This document shows, one piece after another, positions 1 to 11,880 of a stretch of DNA of 64,000 nucleotides. Position 1 is the first letter of the stretch; each line of letters begins with the position of its first letter. The notes under the pieces are model-generated. The model saw only the letters and a list, made by a program, of their open reading frames with translations. It did no database searches and was not told where the DNA came from. Source of the stretch: Pristionchus mayeri (taxonomy: Eukaryota; Nematoda; Chromadorea; Rhabditida; Neodiplogasteridae); the NCBI GenBank assembly GCA_036245805.1, contig BTRK01000001.1, positions 6,572,001 through 6,636,000 on the forward strand, read 5' to 3'. The position numbers were made by a program, and so were the translations under genes.

Positions 1-125
1 TATACCGTATGACTATTTTCTCCTGATATTTACCTCTCGAATGCTTCCAACCATAAGTCTTTAGCTCAATTTCGAACGAAGTTATGACAACGAAAAATTT
101 GTTTCGAAACTTTTGTCCGGTACTG
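1..125. mobile_element. Right end of a Tc1-like foldback element (truncated by window edge)
   Basis: The segment ends in CTTTTGTCCGGTACTG followed by TA. It is almost identical to the last 120 bases of the complete element at 20655-21818, differing by scattered substitutions. Only the right end is visible; the rest lies before the window. No coding capacity is seen. Confidence 0.8.
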
Positions 126-221
126 TACGCGCGAACCGTTATGCAAAATGTTTGCGAATTTTCTATATTTTTTTGGGAATTCTGATCTGATAGAAGGGTA
201 AAATGATTTTTGCTCTCACAG

Positions 222-2736
222 TTGATCGTCTCTCGCATCTTCTCCAGTGGCAAGGATAATCTCCCGAACGTCGAGGAAAATCCACAGATTAGAGTGGACA
301 GAGGAGTGCAGACTCTTCATTATGTGAGTATCGAAACTATAAATTGCTTTCGAGAAACGATACTTTTACCTACTTTGTAGAACGATTGAGTGGTGAAAGA
401 GTACATATAATGACAAGAGCCTAGTATCATGTCTCGAACTGTAAATATAATGTCTTTTCATCAAATTCTAATACAATAATTGTGGTTTAGACAGTTGTAA
501 ACTTACTTTCCCATGCATAATATTCTTATTATTTCTCATCATTCTCCCTAGTTTTCGACCTTTTCCATTTCAGTTTCCGATCCTCGGCCTTCCGAATGAA
601 ACCATCATTCACATTCTCGCTTATCTTCATCTGAAAGATCGTCTGAATGTCAGAGTCAACAGGAGAATTAGCAGAATTGAGAGTGAAATGAAATACGAAT
701 TGGAGAGTCTGACAATAAAAGAGGTTTGCTTCTTATGTATCGGGGTCTGTAGTGCAGCCAGGTCACGGACTTGTAATCACGTCTGCGTTTGCTCAAAGGA
801 GGGGATACTCGGTGATTCCTGTCATGGCGTAGAAGTACTGCTTGAAATCTTCGTAAAGCCGAAATGGGGGACAGGAGAGGGGAAGCGCGTCAGCATTTAT
901 CGGCGAGACGTTTCGGGCCACAGCCCATCATCAGTCAGTAAAATCACATGAAAAGAGAACTATTAGGAGTGGACAATCGTCAATTAGGAGTGGACAATCG
1001 TCTGAATGTGTGTGTGCCGCATTGAAAAGTTAAAGAAGTACTGTAATTAGGCATGTTTATTTCAGGGATCGAGGACTAATTTCGAAGAATCCGGAATATT
1101 TCGAGTTGAGGTGCAGCAGTAAGTTCTCTATTCTTAGATTCTCGGTATATCATTAAAGTTCAGTCTGGGCGCCACTCTTTACAATGAGATTACACCCTTG
1201 CTCGATATGAGCAGAATATTCTTCGAAAGGACAAATGTTGAGAAAGTGGACATCAAGGTAAGTATTTTGCCCTAGTTGAGAGTAGAATGCTTAGCAAAGT
1301 GGTGTCATGATAAAACTCAAAAGGTAATACAATACTCGCGGAACGGGAAAATATTTTGCTGTGAATATTTTCGCGCTCCGCGAATATTGTTGTACGTTAA
1401 GAAGTTAACCATTAATCTGAGCTGTTACGGATTCGAATTTCACAGTACATTCCAAATCCGATCTTGATATCGCAGTTCTGTGGTTCGTGCCGATTTCGCG
1501 TCTCAGCCTTCCTCTTCATAAGAAACTTCGATCATATCGGACTACTGGCTCTCTCGGTATTTTCCTTTTTTTATTATTACACTAATATTTTTCTATCAAA
1601 CAGAATACATTTTCAAGCGCTCGGATTCCTAGGTAGCCATGACGTTAGGCAATCACTATATATTTGATTTTTGTCAAAAATGAAAATGCACGATTACATA
1701 TTTTCCTAGCAAATATAATGAGCCATTCTAGTGTGAATCAATGGCCGATGAGCTACCGGAATTCGAACTTTTCCTGACTTTCCTTGCATCGAGCAAGATG
1801 ATCCAGTTATGGAATCCGATTAACATTCATTGGTCTACACTCTATCATGGATTCCAGGTATCTGGTTATATATATATATATATTTATGCTATTTCGTACG
1901 AAATAACGTGAGATAACATTTAAAATAGAACAGGAAAATTCATGACGATGAGAATCAATAGTTAATGACTGGATTAAAGGGTCATGAAGTCAGGAGGATC
2001 TACTCAGGGGAACTGGTTTCATTCTCGGTATTTACTAAAAGCCTTGCCGCTCTTGGAAAGAAGCTATTAGAAAAAGAAGCTATAAGAAGCTATTATTTTG
2101 AAAGAAGCTATAAGAAGCTATTTGGTTCTCAAAGTTCATTTAGTTGAACTATCATGGCTACATCTACAACTTACCACATGATTTTTCTCCGATTCAGCAC
2201 CCTTTCATGATATTGAAGGAATCAGATGAGAAATTAATAAAGGGAATTTTTAGCAAAAATTCGATGGTTCACTGGAATATCGCTCACTCAGTTGCTATCA
2301 AGTCAAGGAAGAGACTATTTTGACTTTTCTTCGCCATTATGGAATCACCCGGACAAATGGAACACTGTATTCGAGTAGAAATATTGAGGTATTTTTCTGT
2401 CATCAATAGGGTTATTGTGAATGGTCACTACCTAAGGAGAGAAAGTGCGATGAATTTAAATATGGCGAGTTTATGTTTCGGCCCTTATTCGATCAAGTTA
2501 TAATTTGAATCTTCTCAGGCCTTCAGAAACACTCCTTCTGGGCATATTTACTGGTTCTACGAGGGACTCCTTGCGATCCAAGTGATCTTCCATCGATCCT
2601 CTCCGCTTCCTCTTGCTAGACAGGCCTACGGGCGTCTGATCGTTACTTCGTTCAAAGATCAGGAATCAGTCGACGCGGAGAAATACCGCAGACTGAGATT
2701 TGGAAGAGCAGTCAGAGTTAATGTCGTTCCACAATA
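222..2736 (+). CDS. F-box family gene, 5' partial, multi-exon
   Basis: Proposed exons by eye: 222-323, 574-723, 1066-1118, 1164-1257, 1732-1857, 2254-2388 and 2519-2736 (TAA). The 574-723 exon encodes an F-box (LPNETIIHILAYLHLKDRL, then NRRI). F-box proteins usually present substrates to a Skp1-Cullin ubiquitin ligase; the substrate is unknown. Later exons correspond one by one to the complete paralog at 23339-26787: 1732-1857 to the ...VYK exon, 2254-2388 to the ...STRTIE exon, and 2519-2736 to the last exon (starts AFRNT like AFKK/AYRK). The initiating ATG exon is not visible and probably lies upstream, beyond the transposon end at 1-125. An additional exon near 1485-1557 is possible but unproven. 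Intron 2 holds a Penelope fragment. Confidence 0.7.
796..1003 (-). mobile_element. Penelope-like element end fragment inside an F-box intron
   Basis: About 200 bp match, in reverse orientation, the right end of the complete Penelope-like element at 14501-17017, including the hammerhead-like block. The fragment has no reverse transcriptase. A short duplicated stretch (AATTAGGAGTGGACAATCGTC motif twice) sits at its inner end near 965-1003. It lies in the intron after the F-box exon, so it need not disturb the protein. Confidence 0.8.
891..948 (-). ncRNA. Hammerhead-like ribozyme motif in Penelope fragment
   Basis: On the minus strand, CTGATGA (928-934) is followed by a GGGC/GCCC stem with a TGTG loop, then GAAACGTC (907-914). 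That is the conserved hammerhead core, with a minimal self-complementary ACGU helix III and cleavage expected after the C of GTC. Flanking TGA/TCG and ATTT/AAAT could pair as helix I around an internal loop. Hammerheads of this minimal-helix-III type are known in Penelope-like elements. Activity is not shown. Confidence 0.6.
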
Positions 2737-4009
2737 AGCGTTACTTCCGTTTTTGTTATTTTTTGTTCACTGTTATTTGCTACGCTGCGTAACTAAAAAT
2801 TTCGTAACTGTTTCCTCATCAAATGTTTCTACTGATAAAATATTTTTCTGAATTTTGAAAGTCGCGAATCAGATAAGGTTCGATGGCCTGATGATATATC
2901 TGAAAGATAATGTTTCAGCGAGGTATTATTAGTATTATTATTTACTATTATTTACAGTATTATTATTTATCGTGCTCTCTTCTAGAAATCCTATTTTTTT
3001 AAATTGCTCCGTGAAATTGTTTTTAAATAATGGAAATTTTTTGTGATATTTATCAAAAACCACACCCTAATCATGAGTTTGGCCTAGATAAACATCTCTA
3101 CTCTGAATACCGTAGTTGAAAATTTACATTCCTTTTCAGCTGCGGTTTCTTATTGTTCCTTTTCAGTTTATTAATCACTACAATGGGTGTTTTTCACTAT
3201 TATGTTTTATCATAATGATATTATTATTAGGGCAAGTCGTATTTAACTAGAACTGCTAGCCATTTCGCATTTACACGTTGCATCTCAATGAAATTAAACT
3301 GCAATCTCGATTGTTCAGGGACTATATGTTCATATTAGTCGCTTACCTTATTTTTTCGGTTTTCCGCGCATGTTGTTGCCTCTGTCTCTTTATAATAACA
3401 CAAAATATTTTAGACCACGCGTATTTCGCAATAGTAAAGTGTATTTTTCATACTTAAATAGAACTAAATCCATTACGCGTTCACAAGGATCATCTAAATT
3501 GAATTCAACAGCGATCTTGTATGTTCAGAAACTAGATTTGGATATGGGCGCTTACTTAAAATTGTTTGTTCTTTTCGCTGTTTTTGCTGCCACTTCTCAT
3601 TCATTATTGCATTTGAAGGAGTCCAGGCTTTTTTAGTCCACGCGTATTTTGTAATATTCGGCAAAAAATGTTTTCTAGCAATTGAGTATTATGCAACTTT
3701 GCTTACACCACCTAATTTTAATTCCAAACCAACCTAAATTAACAAAATAAGTTAAGTAGATTTGGAAGCTCGCTAACCATTGCTCTCTCCAGGTTCTAAA
3801 GCGTGTCCAATTTTGAAATTATTTGTGACAAAACATATTTGTACGCATTTTCCTTCCCTACTCTCCCACATTTCGTCATCATTATTCTGCTTCTCCCGGA
3901 ATTTTTAAAATTTTTAAGCAACGCCTTTGATACATTGTAAGATATGCATTTTTGAATCTTGTTCTTTAATTCCACGATAAAATATTCTCCAATTTATCCC
4001 GTTTTCAGT
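2737..4009. other. Intergenic spacer without recognised gene
   Basis: AT-rich spacer between the first F-box gene and the GYF-like gene. It contains the conserved intergenic core at 2877-2905. A stretch at about 3065-3165 (CTGAATACCGTAGTTGAAAA) is repeated at about 17705-17790, marking a dispersed repeat. The short open frame at 3370-3636 has no recognisable domain and I do not call it. Confidence 0.5.
2877..2905 (+). promoter_or_regulatory. Conserved intergenic core, copy 1
   Basis: GGTTCGATGGCCTGATGATA, a variant of the block found between the array's genes (also near 23258, 26948, 34837, 41637, 57598, 61212). It lies 140 bp after the F-box stop codon. The next gene starts 1.1 kb downstream, further than in other copies. 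A shared promoter, trans-splicing or 3'-processing signal is an inference. Confidence 0.5.
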
Positions 4010-6404
4010 ATGGGATCTGAACGCCCTTCGAATCTCGCCATTTTCTTCAAGGACAAGAAGAATGAGCTCAAGTGAGTTTCTTGTCTTAATATTTCCACAT
4101 TTCTATGTTATTATTTAGCTTTGCCAAAACATGATTGATTATGGATAAGTGTGGAAATGAGACTACATTGCAGAGGCCCGTTCAATGAGCGTAAAGTTCA
4201 GGAATGGTACAGAAAGAAGTTGTTCGAGAACTCGTTCTCCTTCTGTGTGGGTTTTATTATTAACCAATTTTAAATTCTCTATTGAAAATCACGAGTCGTG
4301 TAATTTCAGTTTGTGCAAGAGGGAGAGAAGCCTTGTGACGACACTCAGTTTTTCAAACTAGGTTTGTTGCGTTATATATTTTCAGGGGTTAATAATTATC
4401 AGCATTTCTAGTAAAGTGTTAATATGGTCGTTTATTTCATGTTGGCCGTTTTCGCTATTTTCGAAAGATGGAAATAAGTGCTATGGAGAGTACTTAATAG
4501 AATGATCTTTAATATTTTTAAAATTTCTGCGCTAAAATGTGATAACCTTTTAAGATGAATTGTGCACTTTCAACGGCATCGGTGCTCCGTTCAGTCTTCC
4601 TTATGACGTCATTCCACCAGAGAAGAAAAGAGCTCTGGCAGAGCAGAGACTGCATTCTATCGAAGAGGTTTTGACAACTTCATTTATATTATCTTTATTT
4701 TAATAATGTTTAAAGTGTGGTAAATGTTCAATATTGACCAAGGCTAGATATATTAGGTTGTAAAAAAAGTAATTGTAGATTTGGATCATGATGTTTGAGC
4801 ACGCCTAAAATTCTTTTCGTTTACGATCTCAAGCTTGCTCGATATAATATAGTAGGGGGTTACTTGGCCAATATATGCATATGCTCGAATCACATCACGC
4901 CTTTTGGATATCCGGAAAATCAAAGTTTTATGTCATCTTATATTTTCACACTTTTCTAAATATATTTCCCGCTTCTCGTATTTTATGGGGAAATATGGCT
5001 GTGCATTATCATATAGTGTATTGAGAGTTCTTTCGAAAAATATGTCTAAGGCTCAGCATAGCACGAGTCGTACACTATTGAATTCAACTCTTTCCTAGGA
5101 AAGACGACTCAAGTGATAATATTTCCTGCTTCGAGAATCATTCAGACTGTCTTCTAAATAAGTGCGCTTCTAAGGTACACTATAGGGCTGCACATCTACG
5201 AGAAACATTTGAACTCACGCCTTTTCTACTTATTGAAAACATATATTTTCAGTATTGTTGAATAAAGTTCAACAAAGACAATATTTCGATTTTTAGTGTA
5301 GGACTAATGAATAAATTTTCTCAAAAGGGAGCTATCCCCTAATTTAGCCCAGCCGAATACTAATATATAAAGAGTAGCTTTAACAGTTAACCACAAAAGT
5401 TAAGACTTTTCACCGATTCCGGAAACATGGTATTTTGAAATATTTGAATTTCGATGTTCAAATTTCAATGTCAGGAGGATGAATGCTATATGATTTGGTA
5501 GAAATATCGTATGCTCACATAACTAAAAAGTTAAGTTAACAATAGAAAGAACTTCCCGTATTACCGCAATTGTGATCAATACATACATTGTTACTGATAC
5601 ACGGTAAAGACAAGTTTTTATGCTGACTTCTGTCTGGGTCAAGTTCATAAACGAGTGCATTTTCTGACAGGCCTTTCTCAGCGGATCAGATTCAAATGTT
5701 GTATTGCGATATCCGTATGTGGTATTTTTCGGCTATGACATAATAGTTGTCCTATCATAGCTCTCCATGGAAAGCTATTCCAAAACTAATAAGTAAAATT
5801 TTTGTTAGTGTGATTTTGTTTTGAAACTGTGGTCTCAATACAAATTGGATAGACTTCAACCAATGCAAAAAATGCGCGATGGAAAGAGTATCCAAGCACT
5901 CAACTAGTATACACATCAATACAATATTCAGTATTCGACAAAAGACGGGGTATCTCAGACTCGAAAATTTTAAGATCTTCAATTACTTTTTTCACAACCT
6001 GATATTGTGTTTGATATTTCTTTTCAGAATATTCGTGCGCTCCGTGTGAAGTGTAATGATGTGCAGCGAGTGAAGGAACGAATCGAAAAGATGGAGGAAA
6101 AGATCAAGGTTTGTAATTAATACGATTATTCTTTGTAGTTACTACGGTCTGAAGAGGACGCTAAAGTTTTAACATTATATGGAAATAATTTTTTTAGGAA
6201 CTCTTGCTGAAGCCTACTGGTAAGAAGAGCAGTGCTGCAGCTGGAGCTTCCGTGTCTGCTGAGAGCGCTGCACAGAAAAAGACCATCACTTTTGCTAGTG
6301 AAGCAGAGAAACAGCAGCTATTGGAGAAATTTGGAGCTTCAGATGCTGATCCTTCCCTTCCAGATTTTCTTCTTTCCGACGCACATTTGATCAGTACTCA
6401 ATGA
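4010..6404 (+). CDS. GYF-like domain protein, about 195 aa, six exons
   Basis: ATG at 4010 follows an acceptor TTTTCAG. Exons: 4010-4071, 4174-4246, 4310-4361, about 4556-4668, 6028-6108, 6198-6404 (TGA); reading phases match at every junction. The first 75 residues fit a GYF domain, a proline-rich-peptide binding fold: IFFKDKKNELK, GPFNERKVQEWY, KKLFEN, FFKLDEL and GIGAPF correspond to WYYKD...GPF...MxxW...GYF...L...G..PF. The signature Gly-Tyr-Phe itself is KLF here, so ligand binding may differ. The rest is charged, coiled-coil-like (EKKRALAEQRLHSIEE, VKERIEKMEEKIKELL) and then Ala/Ser-rich. A paralog sits at 35176-37246. Intron 4 carries a transposon at 4753-6002. The alternative is that the gene continues into the downstream exons at 6516-11880. 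Confidence 0.7.
4753..6002. mobile_element. Non-autonomous mariner-type element in GYF intron
   Basis: Ends are inverted: AGGTTGTaAAAAAAGTAATTG at the left and CAATTACTTTTTTCACAACCT at the right, about 1.25 kb apart. The AGGTTG terminus is shared with the elements at 7424, 13105, 33289 and 35456, and resembles mariner-type termini. The flanking TA duplication is imperfect. No transposase is recognisable. Confidence 0.7.
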
Positions 6405-6515
6405 TTTTTTTAAAAATTATGTTGGGCACTCTTATTCTCTCAATTTTCGCATCGCATTGTTGTCACATTTACATAATATTCTACACCGCGCAAAGTAAAA
6501 AAATCATAATTTCAG

Positions 6516-9500
6516 TGGGCTTGGAATCTCGTCGATTTCTACCTCAGAATGTGCAACGAGTACAGTTATAGCAAGATTCCAATCCTTCCCGTCCCCGGTA
6601 CCATCACACAGAGTGTTGGTGAGCAATGCAGTTGAAGATTTCCTCAATTTTTGCTTCACATACCTGCATTTCCAACTCTAAGGCCTAAATTTTTTGTACC
6701 TTTTTCAGATGAAGATCTTGCCAAAGCGCGCAAAACAACCGAAAATATGAACGTCCTGTTCAATGAGCTGATTCGATGTATCGAAAAGAAACCGGTCGGT
6801 GCTCTTTTTTAGCGTGAATTATCTTTAGAGTCTAATTTTTCTTAAAAGTAAAGTTAATTTTGGTTTAATCACACACATTGAATTTTTCGTAGCTCTATTA
6901 TTATCACAGATGAAAAAGCATGGTCAATATACCTACCATAGGAACACTATTTTGGGAATTAGATTTTGACACAAAATTAATGTGGCGTATTCTCTATGAT
7001 CCTATGACCCTGTTCAGCCAAACATACGTTAGCGAATTAATTTGGCTGAATCAGGAAAAATACGACCTACCATAGGACTGAAATTAGCCAAATTAGCTCG
7101 TCTAACAGAAATGGTTGGCGAAAAACGAATCGAACTGTAAGTTGTGTTAAGTAATATTTAAAAAAAGTTTATCTTTTTTCTACCGGCTTTTCATCAGTTG
7201 ATTATTCTCTAAAAACTTTAAGTCGGTAAATTTGATCTGTAGTAGATGATTCCTTCCAGCATGTTCAAGGAAGAGTCGGAACGAGTCAAGGCTCTTCAAC
7301 TTAAGTAAGTGGTTTAACAATTAAGACGGCCAGATATATATTTCCTTTTTTTCAGTAGGATCGATGATTTGGCCTTTTACAAATTATGTTTTTTTCTCAA
7401 CCAGTTGAATCAAAAGATATTTATTAGGTTGTTGCAAAAGTCTTGTGGTTTTTTGTGTCAGTACTTTGAACGATCATAACTCGCGTGTCTCAAATCTCAA
7501 TGGCCAATTGTTTAGGGATATGCTTGAACTTTGCTCACGTATATTTCAATCAAACCGATCGAGCAACCAACGCAAGCAATTATGATTAACCCAATTGCAA
7601 AAAAAGCACAACATTTAGATTTAAATTTATTTATCTAGATATTTGAATGGAAAATTTATGAAACAACTTCATAATGTTGGGTGAGAAGTACCATTGATGT
7701 TCTTTCAAAAAATAGGTTAGACATGTCATATGAGTGGGTATGAACCAAATTACATGATAGCAAAAATATGAGCAGACCCAGGCTGCATGTGACTTGTACC
7801 TACTTTACTAAATGGAAGACCAAGCATACAGGCTCCATCATGTGTGCGTTGTATGCACCCATGAAGAGGCTATATTCTCATAAAAAATAGTGGGGCCTGC
7901 TTCTTCTCCCTTTCAGAAAATTCGAATTTCTTATTTTTCAGAAACATGCAAAATCAACACAGAAATTCAACAATGTAGTCATTTCCAGATCAACTCATTT
8001 CTTGAAAGGATGTAACTTCCAGCATGCATAAGAAAAAGTATGTATAGGGTAAAGATGGGAGCTTCATATAACCACCAGGAATTGAGCGTTCATGCTTCAG
8101 AGGAAACATAATATTGAAAAACGTTGCGTTTTCGATGGATGAAGTTTCGTAATTTTACCTGGATCCTGTTCTCGCCTCTCTGATTGGGCAATGATGATAG
8201 GGTGCGTATATGTAAGAGTATGCAAGGCCTCATTAGTAATCAATATCCCGAAGTTCATCCATCAATCCAACAGGAAGATGGAAGGCAAAATATCAAAATT
8301 CCACAGGACTTTTGCAACAACCTAATAGATGGTCGTCGATGAGTCTGAATGATCCGGCGTTGCGCCCTACGAAAGATTTCATGGACAATCAAATGGTTAA
8401 ACAATTTTTAAATTTAAAATTCTTCTTTACTCTTCTATTTTCTCTTTACTTCTTAAAACCCGTTCTCCGTAAGACTGCAGTGACCGGGGGTATAGATGGC
8501 ACAACTCTGACAAAATGATCACCCGTAGCTCATACTTTGGGAACATGACCCCTCGGGCCAAAGAACTTTTCAACCGGAAGCGTGACCCGAAATATCGATT
8601 TTTGATCTACCGAAATCGATTTTTGAAATTTCAGATTTCTAAGGCGTGCTATAGCGCATTCGAAAGAGCATAAAAAGTTATGTTAGAAACGCAAAATGAA
8701 ACCAGAATCCTTCAACGTTGACGTCAGATATAGCTCGAAGAGTGAACTTTTTCATCACTTTTTGTAGATCATGGCATGAATGCACATGAAGATGTATGTT
8801 CCACATCTCGGATTTCACATATATTATGTAGTTTTTAATGCTGAATAAAATGCACTCTTTGGCGGAGTGGATTTTTACGCTATAAGGACCGAAAATCGCG
8901 CTCAACGATGACGCTCTTCGAGACAAATTTTAGGAAACTTTAGATTTCGATATCGTGTAATAACTCATTCGAAAGAGCATGAAAAGTTATGTTAGAAGCT
9001 ACAAGGAAATCAGAATCTATCAACGTTGACGTCATTTAGACCAGATCATTTGAAATTCTTCATGCGAAACGACGTGAAGTATTTCGACTATATCATTTTC
9101 ATTTAACATTTTGGTGACCTGGGATATCGAAATTCGAATTCTACACATAGAAATACGCCAGAAAATACATTTGGAAAACATTTCAAGATTTCAACTTTTT
9201 CGCCATTTTTCAGGCCAAAATTTTCAACAGAAAAATCGAATTTCAAAATGTCTTCGAAAAGTGAACAATTTATGGATTTTCTGGCGTATTTTTATGTGTA
9301 GAATTCGAATTTCGATATCCCAGGTCACCAAAATGTAAAATGAAAATGATATATTGGGGTGTCCGGAAAGTTCGTATAATGCTTCGGAAAAAAGTCAGTT
9401 CGCGATCAAATGCAGTGATTGCGCACTCTGTTTGTCAACAATGTATTGCATCATTCTGAAGTTGAGTAGTGAGAGGATTTAATCAGTCTCCTAGTTGCAG

Positions 9501-11880
9501 TTTTACTTCATTACTACCGTCTTGGCCGATCCGTGAAGGAGGCCTACTCTGCCCTGGCCCAGTCGGAAGGAGCTGACGCCCCCTCCATACCCTTCTGCTA
9601 TAAGTGGTTCTCCCGCTTCAAGAAAGGGGAGCTTGGTCTCGATAATCAACCCCGCTCTGGACGCCCTCCCTCCCTCGATCAGCCTCTCGTTCTCCGCACA
9701 CTGAAGCGCAAGCCCATGGCCAGTGTGCGTGAGTTGAAGAAGGATACTGGTACTCCCAGATCAACGGTGTCCGATATCCTCCATCGATCTGGGAAGAAGC
9801 CGAAACTCCCACAAGTGATTCCCCATGACCTCTCCCCCGAACAGCTGAAAAATCGTGTTCAAGTCTGTCGGGAATTACTCAATCGTAGATCCAATCTTCG
9901 ATGGGTCAATCGCTACAGATGAGAAGTGGATCACGTACGATAACCTTGTGAGGAGACTGCAATGGGTGGATGCAGATGAGAAGCCCACGCCCGTCCCGAA
10001 GAAGGAAGAGCACGGAAAGAAGGAACTCCTCTGCTTCTTCTTCTCAGTGCTCGGTCCCATCTACTGGGAGATCCTCGCCCCTGGCACCAGCATCAATGCC
10101 GTCCTCTTCTCTGAACAACTGGAAGATGTCGCGATCAGAGTCCCTCCCAGACTCCTGAACCAGGGCAAAATTCTTCTTCTGATGGACAATCCTCGCCCAC
10201 ATCGAGCGAAGATGACCCAGAAGAAAATGGACGAGCTGAAGATCGAGAGGATTCCCCATCCACCGTATTCCCCGGATCTCTCCCCATGCGACTACCACTG
10301 CTTCCGCTCTCTCTCTGACTTCTGCAAAGGAAAGAAGCTCAAGAATCGAGATGAAGTTGTGAGGGCTTTCGTGAACTGGGCGGTCTCGAAGAAACCCGCA
10401 TTCTGGAAGAGAGGAATCGAGACCCTGCCCAATCGCTGGAGGGAGGTAGTGAGAAAGAAGGGGGCATACATTGGTCACTGAGAATTGTAAAGCATTGAAT
10501 AAAAAATAAAAACAATAAAATATACGAACTTTCCGGACACCCCAATAGTCGAAATACTTCACGTCGTTTCGCATGAAGAATTTCAAATGATCTGGTCTAA
10601 ATGACGTCAACGTTGATAGATTCTGATTTCCTTGTAGCTTCTAACATAACTTTTCATGCTCTTTCGAATGAGTTATTACACGATATCGAAATCTAAAGTT
10701 TCCTAAAATTTGTCTCGAAGAGCGTCATCGTTGAGCGCGATTTTCGGTCCTTATAGCGTAAAAATCCACTCCGCCAAAGAGTGCATTTTATTCAGCATTA
10801 AAAACTACATAATATATGTGAAATCCGAGATGTGGAACATACATCTTCATGTGCATTCATGCCATGATCTACAAAAAGTGATGAAAAAGTTCACTCTTCG
10901 AGCTATATCTGACGTCAACGTTGAAGGATTCTGGTTTCATTTTGCGTTTCTAACATAACTTTTTATGCTCTTTCGAATGCGCTATAGCACGCCTTAGAAA
11001 TCTGAAATTTCAAAAATCGATTTCGGTAGATCAAAAATCGATATTTCGGGTCACGCTTCCGGTTGAAAAGTTCTTTGGCCCGAGGGGTCATGTTCCCAAA
11101 GTATGAGCTACGGGTGACCATTTTGTCAGAGTTGTGCCATCCTACCTGCATTCTTACAGAGAACGGGTTTTAATTATTCTCCAGGGTGATGCCGTCTCCG
11201 CAATGGATCAAGTTTTTCCCGGTATCCCGAAGCCGTGTGGAGTTTGCAAGATCACTTGTTTCTATTCTGAGTGCAGATGCTATGCTTGGCCGCTTTATGA
11301 TGGAGACACTTGAGAATCAGATCGGAACCGCTAAGGTTTGTGATCTTGTTAATAGGGCAAAGGAGTGCCCAAATAGAACAGCCTTGCGATTTTCCTTTGT
11401 ATCCTAACAATGAATCAAAATTTAGCGTATTCTCTTCGTTCTATTTATTTTCCAGTTTAATGATTCTCTGTCTGCAGTTTCTGATTGCAGGCTTGTTGCT
11501 TCCAGTGCAAGCTCATCTTCGCTAATGCTGCCGAATACTTCACCCATCTCCTTACCTTCTTCCATCTGCGTAATGTACGCCTTTCAATATTTTGAAAATT
11601 TGCAACAGTTTTTCTTGATCTCGTTCTCTTGTTGTTGGTCAAACGTTGTTTTTAATTTTCATTCGCATATTTTTTCTAGGCGGAAACCTTCGACTTGGCC
11701 ACTTTCGTCGTCAGCATTCAGAAGCGTCACATCGCTCGTCTTCAGCCATGGCCAAAGGATCCTTCGCCCACGGCTCCTGGTAATATCATACAAGCATTTT
11801 CCGTGGGCATAGTTGCGCCCACGGAAAATGCTGGCGGCGGCTTGTTGGGCAGTGCGCAACGACGTATAGGGTTCATATAG
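6516..11880 (+). CDS. Coding-like exons downstream of the GYF gene (continuation or separate gene)
   Basis: Exons with good coding character and compatible phases: 6516-6618 (WAWNLVDFYLRMCNEYSYSK), 6709-6794 (DEDLAKARKTTENMNVLFNE), 7260-7303 (MFKEESERVKALQL), 11185-11335 (VMPSPQWIKFFPVSRSRVEF), 11506-11574 (CKLIFANAAEYFTHLLTFFH) and 11680 onward (AETFDLATFVVSIQKRHIAR). No domain is recognised. The last exons weakly resemble the end of the GYF paralog at 36944-37246, suggesting a longer GYF-family product. I could not find an in-phase donor between 6404 and 6516, so the connection is unproven. The last exon runs into a perfect hairpin (11792-11831) and a foldback transposon, and its frame closes at TAG 11880, so the natural C-terminus is probably lost. 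Confidence 0.45.
7424..8325. mobile_element. Mariner-type MITE, 0.9 kb, TA target duplication
   Basis: Inverted ends TTAGGTTGTTGCAAAAGTCT and AGACTTTTGCAACAACCTAA (read at the right end as GGACTTTTGCAACAACCTAA) are flanked by TA on both sides. There is no transposase frame. It sits in the long intron between the exons at 7260-7303 and 11185-11335. Confidence 0.8.
9091..9351. mobile_element. Small palindromic MITE nested in the foldback element
   Basis: TATCATTTTCATTTAACATTTTGG at the left mirrors CCAAAATGTAAAATGAAAATGATA at the right; the inner arms also pair (GAATTCGAATTTCGATATCC). It is bounded by TA and directly abuts the mariner at 9354. Confidence 0.75.
9354..10545 (+). mobile_element. 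Mariner (DD34D) copy 1, degenerate
   Basis: Terminal repeat TTGGGGTGTCCGGAAAGTTC and its inverse are flanked by TA. The transposase frames are 9533-9922 and 9855-10481, separated by a frameshift where a short deletion removes the bases between WVN and ATDEKW. Visible features: paired HTH (RSGRPPSLDQP, TPRSTVSDIL), catalytic aspartates in TDEKW, LLLMDN and SPDLSPCDYH with DD34D spacing. The N-terminal start found in other copies (about 35 bp) is also deleted. Non-functional as read. Confidence 0.9.
11792..11831. repeat. Perfect 16-bp-stem hairpin at the end of a coding-like exon
   Basis: AGCATTTTCCGTGGGC and its exact inverse GCCCACGGAAAATGCT are separated by an 8-base loop (ATAGTTGC). It lies between the last coding-like exon (11680 onward) and the foldback element at 11843. 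Confidence 0.85.

Larger units (their letters stand above)
8453..11172. mobile_element. Long foldback element with TTAA ends, carrying nested insertions
   Basis: Arms 8453-9090 and about 10546-11172 are inverted copies. They give identical antisense frames at 8678-8926 and 10710-10958, and the coordinate sums are constant at about 19636. The ends read TTAAAACCCGTTCTC and GAGAACGGGTTTTAA. Related ends occur at 54652-55716 and 45971. The loop is occupied by a small MITE (9091-9351) and a mariner (9354-10545). No own transposase is visible. Confidence 0.8.

Noticed and set aside
688..951. 87-residue protein continuing from the F-box exon
   Set aside because: It reads through the splice donor into the Penelope fragment; the paralogs splice at GAG-GT.
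4753..6002. Transposase gene in the 1.25-kb mariner-type element
   Set aside because: The longest frame (5755-5982) has none of the HTH or DD34D motifs.
10044..10610. 188-residue minus-strand protein opposite mariner 1 (and equivalents at 56634-57072 and 58816-59364)
   Set aside because: Shadow frames of the transposase gene; the plus-strand reading carries the catalytic and HTH motifs.
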